From a virus: 33,727 nt of DNA. The stretch is from IMG/VR virus record IMGVR_UViG_3300025570_000056, positions 1 through 33,727 of that record. The stretch is one strand, 5' to 3'. The translations under genes were made by a program, and so were the position numbers. Under the pieces are notes generated by a model, which ran no database searches, was not told the DNA's origin, and worked only from the letters and a program-made list of their open reading frames with translations. Of the stretch, positions 26,801 to 33,727 are shown piece by piece (the first letter of the stretch is position 1; every line of letters begins with the position of its first letter).

Positions 26801-27577
26801 GCGGATTAATTCAGTCTGGTCTAGATCTTTACCTTTATCAGAGTATGTTAATTTATCTAAAGTGTATAATTTAATAGCTTGTTTTGTAGTAACACCATCA
26901 ACTAAAACTTCTCTTTGTGAATTCGAGATCGATAGGACATCAAACTTTCCAGTATATTGTCCAGTTCTATATGGCATATCTCTTAATTCTTCATCAACGA
27001 TATATGCAATGTTATTATTTACTACATCTCTAATTGCAGTTAAATAATCGATATTCTCTTGGTTTCTATAATTTTCATTAAACCAATCCACAGCAGTCTG
27101 ATTTGAAGAATCAAAAATAATTCTTTTTACTAAAACTCTTTCTGTATCATTTGGTATTTGACCACTTATGTCAAAAGAAGTTTTTAGCATTGGATTTAAG
27201 AAATCCTCAGCAAAATAATTTGGAGCAGTAGAAAACGTAATAGGTCTTGCTACAGCAGTAAAGTCATTTGCAGGACTCTTAAGAGCAGATGTAATAATAT
27301 TTTGAAAAGTACCATCTGGTAATTTAATCTTAGTTGAACCTTTGCCTAAACCAGTTAGCGCTTTTAGATTAGTATCTAATCTTTGCAATTCTTTTTGCAT
27401 AAAGTTAAACCCAGGAATAGACACTATTTTAGTACCCTCATCTGTAAGTATTTCTAATGGAATACTTTTTTGATCAGTAGTAACTGCTTCATTAATTCTT
27501 TCAAAAGTTTTTAATGAATTAGTATTAAGCTCTAAGAGCCTCTTTAATGAGTTGGAAATAGAATTGTTTGTGTTCAT
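23849..27577 (-). CDS. Large tail/baseplate structural protein, 1242 aa
   Basis: This is an unrecognised 1242-residue protein. It has a helical N-terminus (about 1-75), a mixed region, a strongly charged coiled-coil segment (about 423-497, with LDSTISKKRGEIATKKYRSE), then a fibronectin III-like beta domain (about 505-650, IRGFWAIPGAKKV ... FIVAYRYLST ... SDWSESMTVAFP). A second helical stretch around 675-745 precedes a long C-terminal region with many Asn and Tyr. It has no signal peptide or membrane segment. The ATG lies 1 base past the stop of the 645-aa gene. The mixture of coiled coil and FN3-like modules fits a tail or baseplate peripheral component. No specific T4 counterpart can be named; gp10-like wedge proteins are a positional possibility only. 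Confidence 0.6.
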   Translation of the reverse strand: MNTNNSISNSLKRLLELNTNSLKTFERINEAVTTDQKSIPLEILTDEGTKIVSIPGFNFMQKELQRLDTNLKALTGLGKGSTKIKLPDGTFQNIITSALKSPANDFTAVARPITFSTAPNYFAEDFLNPMLKTSFDISGQIPNDTERVLVKRIIFDSSNQTAVDWFNENYRNQENIDYLTAIRDVVNNNIAYIVDEELRDMPYRTGQYTGKFDVLSISNSQREVLVDGVTTKQAIKLYTLDKLTYSDKGKDLDQTELIRVGDELMVAGGSKNTRYRINKLDSSTRQVELRLIEGYEPIKIGANALGIYKNEDNNLQIEIPCGFNERVLMFMKAIDADSKLLAENWSPGVGYYTNELILTQEDGIKITLAEYYKENVADFSRMIDALKVDSIPPAAIGVTPDAPVLNSENFKVVQVNTHLSANDAKGKISKLSADKITVDESVKKLDSTISKKRGEIATKKYRSEVQRDKDKSELNSLIEERVSESKMFSSIVNQIQSVSTDTNVKKISPKYRIRGFWAIPGAKKVADTADQEVVQFIVAYRYLSTSGKSGEAAQLKFAEDGREKTAVFSNWNEKKTKVRPRAKSIAPDGTVATKFSWQPSRVEDGQEINFNQLDIAISQGETVEIRVKSISEAGYPQNPIMSDWSESMTVAFPEAEIDTNDIAATVEANLAELARVRMIEELTAQGVYTHVGDSFSANESYYAHVATNIASGFLTDEQKPISVYDKIAELEAALAGLKGTVEAEVGELVVKIVDEDGTVTNVTKDQTVQLFAGYYVNEVADLAIRKGHIVNKTFRLQLENSKATKLELVSKLVGNRDKAAYRSSTANSTEASNGFGIEQNDSLSEAVDKKVENDSYYLVEGKYDLAPIQYQNVNTNDFEETGDAPYQSTQRRGQFIYSRFMDVANQDSHYIVEPLESETTPYDITDYEYGLSYSSALQLAETGGANDFIWSGTFNSYDWANGWSTDHINTAPIGSTNLNLYQYNVGMFVHKDHPLLENLWSGAAEQSTIVDVDALRKSMIFSMPKTATKATGSTLFSFFGYNSLLANAKVGNKQQTAYHNGRGLKEKTLWANSNTPEDLDRPIKMSYEESDQYLLGGRSCGAFLYMNPVNIETLKVGGDTKRSKKQINPKKDNSSNAVSVEIVFQYRMTDYFGNNPDTDTGRVGGFARLAYNNLTYTKKVGFDIFDKFGEQFSFDLEVFAKYSPKGKNLNSIRAARLTRNTSAPINSWYSPSSNGRRNIFQQ

Positions 27578-27578
27578 A

Positions 27579-29516
27579 TTATCTTAGTATATCTGCTTCA
27601 AATACGTAATTAGATGGGTCCATACATACAACTTCAATATAAGGAGTTGTTGTAATCAACCTTGAAGGGTCGATATTAGCAACTGCTTGTGTGAAACCTG
27701 TAGAAGTACCTGTCCAAATTTTTATATTGTTTCCGTTAATGTCTATATTATCTAATGCAACTCTAAAGATCTGGCCTTTCGCCCATCCGTTAGTAGAATC
27801 ATCAATGTATATATTTAGATTTCCGTTGAATACCCCAGAGTCTGTAATATTCTTTAGACTTAATCTATTAGAGAAGGGTACTAACTTAGACCAAACACCA
27901 TACTGATTAGCATTGGTTGGGTCGTATAAGTTATTTGTAGTTAATTGACTAACCACAGTCGATGAACCTAAGTCCCATCTAAATACGTCAGCAATAACAT
28001 ATCCGTCAACGATATTGTTTACTTTAATTTTACCGGCTATTGATTTATCAACCGTAGTTCCCTTTCCTGCAAATATTACATCTGTATTATATTGTAATTC
28101 TACTGGAATTGTACCATCTATTAATTGATTAATTTTACCATGTGCGTTATTTACAAGATCTAACAAAGAGCTTGAATCCTGTAACTGCAACGAAGACGCT
28201 GTAAAGTCATCTTCTAATTCTTTTATTCTAGCTTCTAGAGCAGCTGCTTTTGCAGTACCTAGAATTATATTCTCTAAACTATCTAATCTATCAGTAACTT
28301 TACCATATCTATTATTAGTTTGTAATAATAAATCTGTTGCATTTTCTAGGGCTGTAGTCGTATCCATAAAAAGGTCCATCGAGAAAGTAGTAAAGTCATT
28401 TACACTTGTCTCAACACCTACATTATCTAGAGATGAATTAAATTTAAGATTTAATTTTAATGAATAAGCATTACCATTAAGACCGGTAACTTCATTAGGC
28501 TTAAACTTAATTTGTTCATGTATTTTTGTACCAGGGCCTGGATTGTCTACAATATCATCTAAGATTAAGATACCATAAAGGTTGGTAGATCTGTTTGCTG
28601 GAATTGACTGGCTATATAAATCATAGTAAACTAGAACGGCATTAAATCTAAATTGTTGTCCAGTCTTTGCAAAGTCTAATAAAGACTTTACATCAGGGTT
28701 ATTCTGAATTCCTGCATAAGAGGTTGAGTCCCAATCAATACCTACTGAATTTGTACCATTGGTCTGAATATCGTAAAACCCTCCATCTTGTGAAGACCAG
28801 CCATCTACAACCGGTGCTAAGTTAATGTTTGGATCTGGGTGTGTTTGGCCCTCTCTACCTTCGATATTCTGATTATTTGAATCTAAATAAAGTTTTGAAT
28901 TTGTCGTATTATAGTCGTATGGTCTAAATAAAACCAACGGAGTATTACCGACAGACGTAGGTACATTAATGTAGACTTCGTGATATGTATTACCTTGGTA
29001 AGCCACATCATTCTCTGCATCGATACTACCTAAATACTTAACTACTCTATCGTAGTTCGAACCTCCTAGAATTGCATTATCGTTCTCTGAATACGCGCCA
29101 TTACTAGATTCGTTAGAATCTGTAGGTCTAAAGTCCATCGCTCCAAGAGCAGACATCCACTTAAAGAAAATCTTCTCAGCGTCAGATGCTAAAATAATTG
29201 GATCGTAGTCATCGTCCTGAAGTAGAAGCTCTTCCATATTTAAGGCATAGTTCTGGAAAGTCTGTGCCCAATCTACATTGGGTTGTCCAGCTACATAAGC
29301 CTGTCCTGATGCTTGCTTTAAATTCAATTCAAAGTCAATAGTATTAGAGCCGTACACAGAGTCTGTAAAATCTGGTAAGTCTAGTAAAGCGTATTTACTA
29401 AACTCAAAGTTCAGATCAGAACTGTTAAATGCCCTAGTCATATCTCTTGCTGAAGAAGCAAAAGCATACATCGTGCCACCTTGTGGCTGTGGTATTCTAA
29501 CTAAAGGAGTTGCCAT
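27579..29516 (-). CDS. Virion structural protein, 645 aa
   Basis: This is a 645-residue protein without a recognised domain. The N-terminus (MATPLVRIPQPQGGTMYAFAS, then FEFSKYALLDLPDF) is compact and probably binds a neighbouring tail component. The middle is mostly beta with many Asn, Asp and Tyr. A helical segment around 390-460 (LENATDLLLQTNNRYGKVTD, LEARIKELEDDF) looks like a short coiled coil and could trimerise or bridge subunits. The C-terminal third is beta-rich. There is no signal peptide or membrane segment. It lies 24 bases after the short fibre-like gene and 1 base before the 1242-aa gene, in the baseplate part of the block, so a baseplate or neck-fibre role is inferred from position. 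Confidence 0.58.
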   Translation of the reverse strand: MATPLVRIPQPQGGTMYAFASSARDMTRAFNSSDLNFEFSKYALLDLPDFTDSVYGSNTIDFELNLKQASGQAYVAGQPNVDWAQTFQNYALNMEELLLQDDDYDPIILASDAEKIFFKWMSALGAMDFRPTDSNESSNGAYSENDNAILGGSNYDRVVKYLGSIDAENDVAYQGNTYHEVYINVPTSVGNTPLVLFRPYDYNTTNSKLYLDSNNQNIEGREGQTHPDPNINLAPVVDGWSSQDGGFYDIQTNGTNSVGIDWDSTSYAGIQNNPDVKSLLDFAKTGQQFRFNAVLVYYDLYSQSIPANRSTNLYGILILDDIVDNPGPGTKIHEQIKFKPNEVTGLNGNAYSLKLNLKFNSSLDNVGVETSVNDFTTFSMDLFMDTTTALENATDLLLQTNNRYGKVTDRLDSLENIILGTAKAAALEARIKELEDDFTASSLQLQDSSSLLDLVNNAHGKINQLIDGTIPVELQYNTDVIFAGKGTTVDKSIAGKIKVNNIVDGYVIADVFRWDLGSSTVVSQLTTNNLYDPTNANQYGVWSKLVPFSNRLSLKNITDSGVFNGNLNIYIDDSTNGWAKGQIFRVALDNIDINGNNIKIWTGTSTGFTQAVANIDPSRLITTTPYIEVVCMDPSNYVFEADILR

Positions 29517-29540
29517 CTATTAGGTTTCAGTTTAATTAAT

Positions 29541-30101
29541 TTAAGATATAGTACAAGCGTATGCGCTAATAATATACCATTTGTTTTCAAAACATCTTAA
29601 CGTTATTGTTGAGTTTAAGTTATCTAATGCTATTGAAGTTGCACCTAAAGCTGCATTCAAAGATGTTACTGCAGTACTTGCTGCAGCAGCATTAATTAGA
29701 GTCACTTCTGTTCCATCAATTGCTGTTGGAAGATCAAACGAACTGTTAATGAAGTATGAACCTTTTGTAATTTCAGACGGGTTGTTCGTTGCTGTAGGAG
29801 CTGAAGCAGTTCCAACAACACCGGCCTTGACAATTCTGCCACCGAATGAAACATTGTTACTAAACGTAGAGTCTGTACTAACAGTTAAACCTGCTGTACC
29901 TACTACTAAAAGATTCGTACCATCACTAACTGTTAAGCTCGCCGTTACTGCGCTAGTTAATCCAGATAACGTTGAAGTTGTTGGATTAATTAAAGCAATT
30001 ACTGAAGCTAACTCGTCGTTTAACAACTCAAAGTTACTGTTAATAGTTGGTCTTGAAGACGATACCGAGTCGGTACCTAAAATTTCTGTAATGTTTGCCA
30101 T
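29541..30101 (-). CDS. Short fibre-like protein, 186 aa
   Basis: This is a 186-residue, Ala/Ser/Thr-rich protein with the character of a small trimeric fibre. Its N-terminus, NITEILGTDSVSSSRPTIN and then SNFELLNDE, matches in outline the first 30 residues of the 780-aa collagen-like fibre. The central part alternates Ser, Thr, Val and Gly in a beta-helix-like way (LTVSDGTNLLVVGTAGLTVS). The C-terminus is a small globular domain (ITLRCFENKWYIISAYACTIS). It has no signal peptide or membrane segment. It follows the gp7/I-like gene by 6 bases. The best reading is a baseplate-attached short fibre or an adaptor for longer fibres; the exact role is unknown. Confidence 0.6.
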   Translation of the reverse strand: MANITEILGTDSVSSSRPTINSNFELLNDELASVIALINPTTSTLSGLTSAVTASLTVSDGTNLLVVGTAGLTVSTDSTFSNNVSFGGRIVKAGVVGTASAPTATNNPSEITKGSYFINSSFDLPTAIDGTEVTLINAAAASTAVTSLNAALGATSIALDNLNSTITLRCFENKWYIISAYACTIS

Positions 30102-30107
30102 TTTAGT

Positions 30108-32858
30108 TTATTTTACTTTTATCATATTACGTCTTATGACGTTTTTGTTGTTATATGTATCTTCCGCTTCCAGCTCAATAGAGTAGTCGCCCGGCTCCTT
30201 GAAAATGTACGTTAGCCACATATTATTATAGTATATATCATTGATTTCTGGGTTACTTAAATTAGTAATAGTCCATTTTGCATTTTTAGCTCCAGGAAAC
30301 TTAGAAATATCAGTTGATATAGTTACATGAGTAGATCGATCTACTGTCGCATGGTGTTTAAACACTCGCGTGTCGTCCCATGTTGGGTTGTAAGATTTAT
30401 GGTGGATAAATCCACTAACTTGCGCGTTTGAAGCATTACTTGCCTTAACAATCTCTACACTTTCAAAGTCATAAGTTCTAGAATATTCTTGACCTACACA
30501 TAATATATGATGCATATAATCGTATATAAGTCCACCGTCATTAAAATCCTCAAATATAGGATTAAAATTAAATTTATTTATTATTGGATCAGTACTTGTC
30601 TCAAGATCTGCGACGACGGCTTGCCATCCTGCAAAATCTGCAGCATTAACAGGAGTTGGAGTAGTAATAGTATGTTCTCCAAAAGAAGTAACACCTGTTA
30701 CAGGATCTTTATATACAATTCTTAAAAGATCCCCATATTCAATCCAGTCAATCTTAAAAGATGCCGCTAAATCCGGACCAACTCTCATTGCATCCCACCA
30801 TAAGTGGCTTGTATCTTTCCATCTAAAAGTAGACTCATCATAAGTATAAGGTCCAGTAGTTTCTGAATATCCAGTATCTGAATAAACATCTGAATATCTT
30901 CTTACAGTAGAGAATCTAACTCCTTGTTCAGCGTCATGTATATAGTTTGATCTATCTAACGTTAAATACATTGGTGCAATATTATCCTCGACTTTAGTTT
31001 GGTTGTCCTGAGGGAATCCCCAGTAACCGCCAGACTTATTCCACTCTATCTTTTTAGAATCCCAAGTAAATGGTTTATCGTCTTGGTCTATATCTAACCA
31101 TTTATAGACACCATACAATTCTAGATCTTTTAATTTAACCTCAAATAAGTCTTTTGTTTTATAGAAAGACATGTGACCAAATAAGTCGTATGTTCTCATT
31201 TCTACAGTATATGAACCTACATAAGGTAAATTAAGTGCTATTTGTTTATAGTCATCGATAGCACCTCTGTATTCTTGGTGTAAATCATTTGGTCCATCAA
31301 TTAACCATTCAATTTCGTAAACCCATTTCTTCCACCAGTTATCCCAAGTTACTTTTAAGTTTGCATTTGCATCTATGGCATCGTCCCATATAAAATTAGC
31401 TTCATCCCATACATCATCAAAAGAAGGTACACCATCTAAAATAACTGGACATCCAATTGGAATGTCTTCATTATATGAATGTAATTCTCTGTCGTGATAC
31501 GTTTCGTAAAACTTTCTGTATAAATCTTTCATCTCAGTTCTTTGAGCCTCTGTTAGAGTACTCTCACCTCCTGGTTGAAGATTTAGGAATGTATTATAGT
31601 TATTAGAACTATCATTTTGGTCTAGGGTAGCCTTTAATACATTTGAAGTATCTTCAATGAAAAGATCTCTATCATTAGGAAATACTTCGTATTTAATTTT
31701 ATGTCCTTCTGTAAAGAATCCAATTGGGTTTTGGATTTTCCACATATTTACATTTCTGTTTGTAAAGTAATCACCCTCACCAGTAATATCTATAATCTTA
31801 GCTTCAAGTGGTAGATAATCTGTTTGTAATCTATTCTTTAAACCATATAGCTTAATGATAACCTCGTCAGGAGTATAATCAAATACTTCATCAACGTTTG
31901 CAATATCCCAATAGTCAAAAGTTCCATTAGGCTCATTTAATCTATAGACTAAAGAAAATCTACTAGTCTTCTTTTTTGTTGAAGAAGGTACTTTAAACTT
32001 TAATCTCTTTCTAATCCTCTCACCTCTTACAGATGAGTTAGGCACTGGAATAGCGTGTAGCTTACCAAAGTTATTCTCTGATTTATCTACATTAATCCAA
32101 TACTCTTTAAGTGTAATTTTATCATAACCAAAATAATCTATCGCATTTAAGATAGCCTTATATGTACCGACAAAAGGTTTAATATTATGTAATTCTAATA
32201 AGAGTTCTTTTCTCTTTGCATTCATTAAGACCTGGTCAGGTGATTGCTCAGATATATCATGTGATTTGAATAACAAGAAATCTGAATCATCTAACGTTGC
32301 TCCTAGGTTAGCTAAAAGAACTTTTAATCTTTCATCTTCACCTTCAACTTCACCATAAACTCTAACTCTAGCAACTACATCATTACCAGCTTTAACCTCT
32401 AATACTCTTTTATGAATACCTTCTCTCATAGAGTTAAGAGCAATATTAACTTGAATAGCAACATTAGTATTCTCAGTTAAAGTTTTAAGATAATCAGCAT
32501 CTTGGCTAATGATATTTGAAAATAAACCTAAGTCTTTGTTTTGAGATTTTAATTCTTTAATAAACGGTTTACCATCTGTTAAAGTATAACCATACATAAT
32601 AATATCTTCAGACTCATCTACTTTAGTCGGCTCCCATTTAAAATCAAATGTAGTTATTGTACCATCTGGAGAAACTGGAGTATTAATAATAGAATCACCA
32701 CTAGCGTCTATGGCCTCTTCTAAGATAAACAGGTTAACTGTTTCATATAACTGAGTAGATACAACAGGTAAATAGATAGAACCTTCCCAGATGCCATCTA
32801 CTTGCTCGAGTTGTAACTCGTTCGTTGTTCCGTTAAAAAATCTTAAGTTATTCCACAT
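30108..32858 (-). CDS. Baseplate wedge protein, gp7/gpI-like, 916 aa
   Basis: This is a 916-residue protein whose residues 213-254 (NAKRKELLLELHNI ... GTYKAILNAIDYFGYDKI ... KEYW) resemble the core of P2 gpI-family tail proteins: Lys-Arg, a helix, Gly-Thr, Ala-Ile, then Gly-Tyr and Glu-x-Trp. T4 gp7 (1032 residues) carries the equivalent region, and gp7 with gp6 forms the wedge core that holds the baseplate together. Residues 1-200 form a separate beta-rich domain. The C-terminal 500 residues are rich in Trp, Asp and Tyr and end in PKD-like strands (GDYSIELEAEDTYNNKN). It follows the 90-aa gene by 2 bases, and a gp6/J-like gene lies just upstream, the order expected from T4. No alignment was run. 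Confidence 0.6.
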   Translation of the reverse strand: MWNNLRFFNGTTNELQLEQVDGIWEGSIYLPVVSTQLYETVNLFILEEAIDASGDSIINTPVSPDGTITTFDFKWEPTKVDESEDIIMYGYTLTDGKPFIKELKSQNKDLGLFSNIISQDADYLKTLTENTNVAIQVNIALNSMREGIHKRVLEVKAGNDVVARVRVYGEVEGEDERLKVLLANLGATLDDSDFLLFKSHDISEQSPDQVLMNAKRKELLLELHNIKPFVGTYKAILNAIDYFGYDKITLKEYWINVDKSENNFGKLHAIPVPNSSVRGERIRKRLKFKVPSSTKKKTSRFSLVYRLNEPNGTFDYWDIANVDEVFDYTPDEVIIKLYGLKNRLQTDYLPLEAKIIDITGEGDYFTNRNVNMWKIQNPIGFFTEGHKIKYEVFPNDRDLFIEDTSNVLKATLDQNDSSNNYNTFLNLQPGGESTLTEAQRTEMKDLYRKFYETYHDRELHSYNEDIPIGCPVILDGVPSFDDVWDEANFIWDDAIDANANLKVTWDNWWKKWVYEIEWLIDGPNDLHQEYRGAIDDYKQIALNLPYVGSYTVEMRTYDLFGHMSFYKTKDLFEVKLKDLELYGVYKWLDIDQDDKPFTWDSKKIEWNKSGGYWGFPQDNQTKVEDNIAPMYLTLDRSNYIHDAEQGVRFSTVRRYSDVYSDTGYSETTGPYTYDESTFRWKDTSHLWWDAMRVGPDLAASFKIDWIEYGDLLRIVYKDPVTGVTSFGEHTITTPTPVNAADFAGWQAVVADLETSTDPIINKFNFNPIFEDFNDGGLIYDYMHHILCVGQEYSRTYDFESVEIVKASNASNAQVSGFIHHKSYNPTWDDTRVFKHHATVDRSTHVTISTDISKFPGAKNAKWTITNLSNPEINDIYYNNMWLTYIFKEPGDYSIELEAEDTYNNKNVIRRNMIKVK

Positions 32859-32860
32859 AA

Positions 32861-33133
32861 TTATCTAATGTACTTGTCATCTTTTTTAACTGTATAGTTC
32901 TTGTAACCCTTTAGAAATCTATTACCGTTTAATATATTTAAAAGATAATCATTTAAGAAAGAAATAAAATCATTAAGGGTTGTATTTCTTTGAATGTGCT
33001 TAGAAATCATTCTTTGGAATAAACCAATCTCTTGATAATCCGCACCGACATTTAGCCTAGAATCTTTTCTAGTTCTGGCCGCCTTGTAAAGGCTATTTCT
33101 TTTATATGCTAATAGATCTTTATATAATGACAT
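32861..33133 (-). CDS. Small hypothetical protein in the baseplate cluster, 90 aa
   Basis: This is a 90-residue, basic and mostly helical protein (LLAYKRNSLYKAARTRKDSR, then LFQRMISKHIQRNTTLNDFISFLNDYLLNILNGNRFLKGYKN). No known domain was recognised. Its ATG overlaps the stop of the gp6/J-like gene by one base, and the gp7/I-like gene starts 2 bases after its end, so all three are probably translated from one transcript in a fixed ratio. The position between the two wedge-core genes suggests a small baseplate component or assembly factor. T4 gp53 is a small wedge protein, but no similarity to it can be seen by eye. Confidence 0.55.
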   Translation of the reverse strand: MSLYKDLLAYKRNSLYKAARTRKDSRLNVGADYQEIGLFQRMISKHIQRNTTLNDFISFLNDYLLNILNGNRFLKGYKNYTVKKDDKYIR

Positions 33134-33708
33134 TATTTCAAGGCTTTTCTGTTTCCAGCCTGTACTCTAGTGTATATCGTCCTAGGCACTGGCGTTGGGT
33201 CGAAGTTAACAGACAGAGCTGCTTCTGCATTAATTAGAGCTTTATCAACAATCTCGTCACCATCACGATCTTGCCATCCGCCTCTAAAGACTGCAACTTC
33301 CTCTTTCTCCATAATTATATCACCCCACTGGTCTAAGCCAGCAACAGTGTACGGTATTACTGTAGTTTCATCAACGTCAACGACCCTGACTTCTTCTACT
33401 TTTTTGAAAAAGATATATTTTTGCTTACCGTTACCTATGTCTTCTAAGACTACTGGCTCTTGTGGTTGAATCGTTGTTGTAACCGACTCAAAGTAACCTA
33501 GTCTTCTAGCTGTTTCTTCAGTTTCTGAAATAAACCTAACGTTAACAGCATCAATACCTTCTATTTCCTCTAGAATATAGACAATATCAGATTTAGGCAG
33601 CTTATCTCTTCTTGTTACATTTAACATGTAATCACTTACCTTTGCTCTGACATCATTAAAAATCTCTTCTTTGTTAAACCCTGAAAAATATCTAATATTA
33701 ATATCCAT
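33133..33708 (-). CDS. Baseplate gp6/J-like C-terminal domain protein, 191 aa
   Basis: This is a 191-residue protein. Its first 60 residues (INIRYFSGFNKEEIF, KVSDYMLNVTRRDKLPKSDI, IEGIDAVNVRFI) resemble the ferredoxin-like C-terminal domain of gp6/gpJ baseplate proteins, where a helix, a 'kseiv' strand and a 'gV..V' turn are conserved. The rest (65-191) is a beta-rich extension with no recognised match. In T4 the gp6 protein is a single 660-residue chain; here the domain stands alone, so the main wedge-core part may lie just past the right edge or be split. The start ATG at 33708 is 19 bases from the window end, so its upstream neighbour is unseen. The one-base overlap with the next gene shows it heads or continues the baseplate transcript. 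Confidence 0.45.
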   Translation of the reverse strand: MDINIRYFSGFNKEEIFNDVRAKVSDYMLNVTRRDKLPKSDIVYILEEIEGIDAVNVRFISETEETARRLGYFESVTTTIQPQEPVVLEDIGNGKQKYIFFKKVEEVRVVDVDETTVIPYTVAGLDQWGDIIMEKEEVAVFRGGWQDRDGDEIVDKALINAEAALSVNFDPTPVPRTIYTRVQAGNRKALK

Positions 33709-33727
33709 ACTATATTTTCTAACCTGA

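Noticed and set aside
29581-30186. A 201-residue open frame on the plus strand opposite the short fibre-like gene
   Set aside because: It mirrors the Ala/Ser/Thr/Val-rich minus-strand gene and runs past its start; the composition is that of an antisense shadow and there is no sign of its own promoter or start context.

Overview
This window looks like part of the genome of a T4-like, contractile-tailed phage. The best-supported markers are a compact T4-type replication/recombination block: gp32 single-stranded DNA-binding protein, gp61-type primase, a UvsY-like mediator and UvsW helicase. Also recognisable are pieces of a T4/P2-type baseplate wedge (gp6/J-like and gp7/I-like) and a tail-tube-like protein. 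The host is inferred, not proven, to be a Bacteroidota bacterium, possibly marine. The reasons are that the DNA is AT-rich, starts are preceded by A-rich sequence instead of GGAGG-type ribosome sites, and the fibre genes are rich in cadherin-like, Calx-beta-like and collagen-like modules.

All genes but one are on the minus strand and are described here in transcription order, from right to left. Positions 33708-9157 form a 24.5 kb virion-structure block with almost no intergenic DNA. It holds a gp6/J-like fragment, a 90-residue protein, a 916-residue gp7/I-like wedge protein, a short fibre-like protein, two large unknown structural proteins (645 and 1242 aa), a 2737-residue giant, a 780-residue collagen-like fibre, a small protein with a nucleotidyltransferase signature, a membrane-anchored coiled-coil protein, a 690-residue structural protein and a tail-tube-like protein. 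Positions 9142-8089 hold a glycine-zipper protein whose N-terminus looks like a capsid-targeting sequence, followed by a RuvC-like nuclease.

Positions 8088-7423 hold the only plus-strand gene (7581-7913), flanked by a convergent gap with repeated and foldable sequence (7914-8088) and a divergent control region (7423-7580), then a small 64-aa gene. Positions 7139-3007 are the replication/recombination block. Positions 2972-1 hold a 577-aa protein with an HYDGYP motif and a covalent-nucleotidyltransferase (ligase-like) gene that runs off the left edge of the window.

The observations most worth following are these. (1) An identical 11-base motif, GATATATAATA, lies upstream of four minus-strand genes and is a candidate phage promoter. 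(2) N-termini resembling T4 capsid-targeting sequences occur on both the ligase-like enzyme and the glycine-zipper protein, suggesting cargo packaged and injected with the DNA. (3) A minimal nucleotidyltransferase signature sits inside the fibre cassette. (4) The gp32 homologue has lost the T4 zinc ligands. No tRNA, CRISPR array or insertion sequence was seen.
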